Shown: positions 63,628-64,000 of the stretch, one piece after another | Numbering within the stretch: the first letter of the stretch is position 1 | Layout of the letters: every line of letters begins with the position of its first letter | Origin: Dugong dugon | Taxonomy: Eukaryota > Chordata > Mammalia > Sirenia > Dugongidae | NCBI GenBank assembly: GCA_030035585.1 | Contig: CM057473.1 | Span: 6,746,501 to 6,810,500, forward strand | Length of the DNA stretch: 64,000 nucleotides | Direction of reading: 5' to 3' | Program-made: the position numbers and the translations under genes | The notes under the pieces: model-generated | Told to the model about the DNA's origin: nothing | Databases searched by the model: none | The model's input: the letters and a program-made list of their open reading frames with translations, nothing else

Positions 63628-64000
63628 ACCAGTTAAGGCTTAAGAACCCTCAGCCTTTGGCAAACAGTGCAGTGCGCAGCCTCTTGTGCATTTGGGAAGT
63701 TTGTTTCATAAAGAGAGACAGATGGAAGCAACTGTGAAGAAAATACCCTACACTGTAGCCTCAAGAAGATTTAGAAGGAGGATAAAACTATTTTCAAAGA
63801 GGCTATTTTCAGAACACATGCTTCCCCAGAGGAGAAAAAAAAAATCATACTATTCTTTTCTCTTATATAGACACATTTTCTGAGGAGTCCCTAGATAGGG
63901 TATGGTACTCGTGGACAGCTGTCTTGATGTATGAGAAAGAATATTTAGAAACGAGTAGCTATTTACTCTGGCAATGCTAGTGTGTGCTCTCAAATCCTTG
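63628..64000. other. single-copy sequence, nothing recognised
   Basis: No family recognised. A 65-codon frame at 63,686-63,883 is rich in K and R and not persuasive. Confidence 0.4.

Overview
This is eukaryotic, mammalian, repeat-dominated non-coding DNA. It carries about 35 copies of the AfroSINE family, whose head reads like GGAGCCCTGGTGGCACAGTG and whose tail reads like GAATCGACTCGACGGCAA. It also has RTE/BovB-type 3' ends sharing that tail, L1, L2, MIR and solo LTRs. AfroSINEs are confined to Afrotheria, so the host is an afrotherian. The number and variety of copies make an elephant or other proboscidean the most likely source (inference). I found no host protein-coding exon, no functional RNA gene and no CpG-island promoter. 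The window looks intergenic or deep-intronic.

Layout. 0-12.7 kb: AfroSINEs, three solo LTRs of one ~520 bp family, an L2 split by two younger insertions, and an L1 3' end holding a SINE. 13-22 kb: two minisatellites that both have a 46-bp period, one of them grown out of an AfroSINE head; a SINE with a tRNA-Gly-like head; an AfroSINE sitting in an RTE 3' end with an exact target duplication. 22-34 kb: longer single-copy stretches, SINEs in TA microsatellites, two L2 copies, a SINE pair sharing one outer target duplication, a 5'-inverted RTE-type copy, and an MLT1-type LTR. 34.7-38.2 kb: old L1 pieces and a 5'-truncated L1 with ORF2 end and 3' UTR. 38.5-38.9 kb: an alternating GC/CA tract beside a ~200-bp homopurine tract. 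41.6-42.3 kb: an LTR inside an AfroSINE. 43.0-50.6 kb: a nearly full-length but decayed L1 on the minus strand, joined tail-to-head to an older L1 3' end (50.6-51.1 kb). 51-64 kb: SINE-in-SINE, L2, a second full-length tRNA-Gly-headed SINE, another L1 3' UTR with an exact target duplication, a mosaic LTR, and a candidate 396-bp piggyBac-type element flanked by TTAA.

How the parts relate. L2 and MIR are the oldest layer and are split by AfroSINE, RTE and LTR copies. AfroSINE and the tRNA-Gly-headed SINE end in the same 3' sequence as the RTE element, consistent with the known mobilisation of AfroSINEs by RTE/BovB reverse transcriptase. One LTR of the ~520 bp family lies inside an AfroSINE, so that family was active after AfroSINEs arose. 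Protein-like signal is limited to decayed L1 ORF1 and ORF2. Most other open frames read through repeats, microsatellites or antisense L1. All boundaries were read by eye and should be taken as good to a few bases where a target duplication is given and to roughly 10-30 bases elsewhere.
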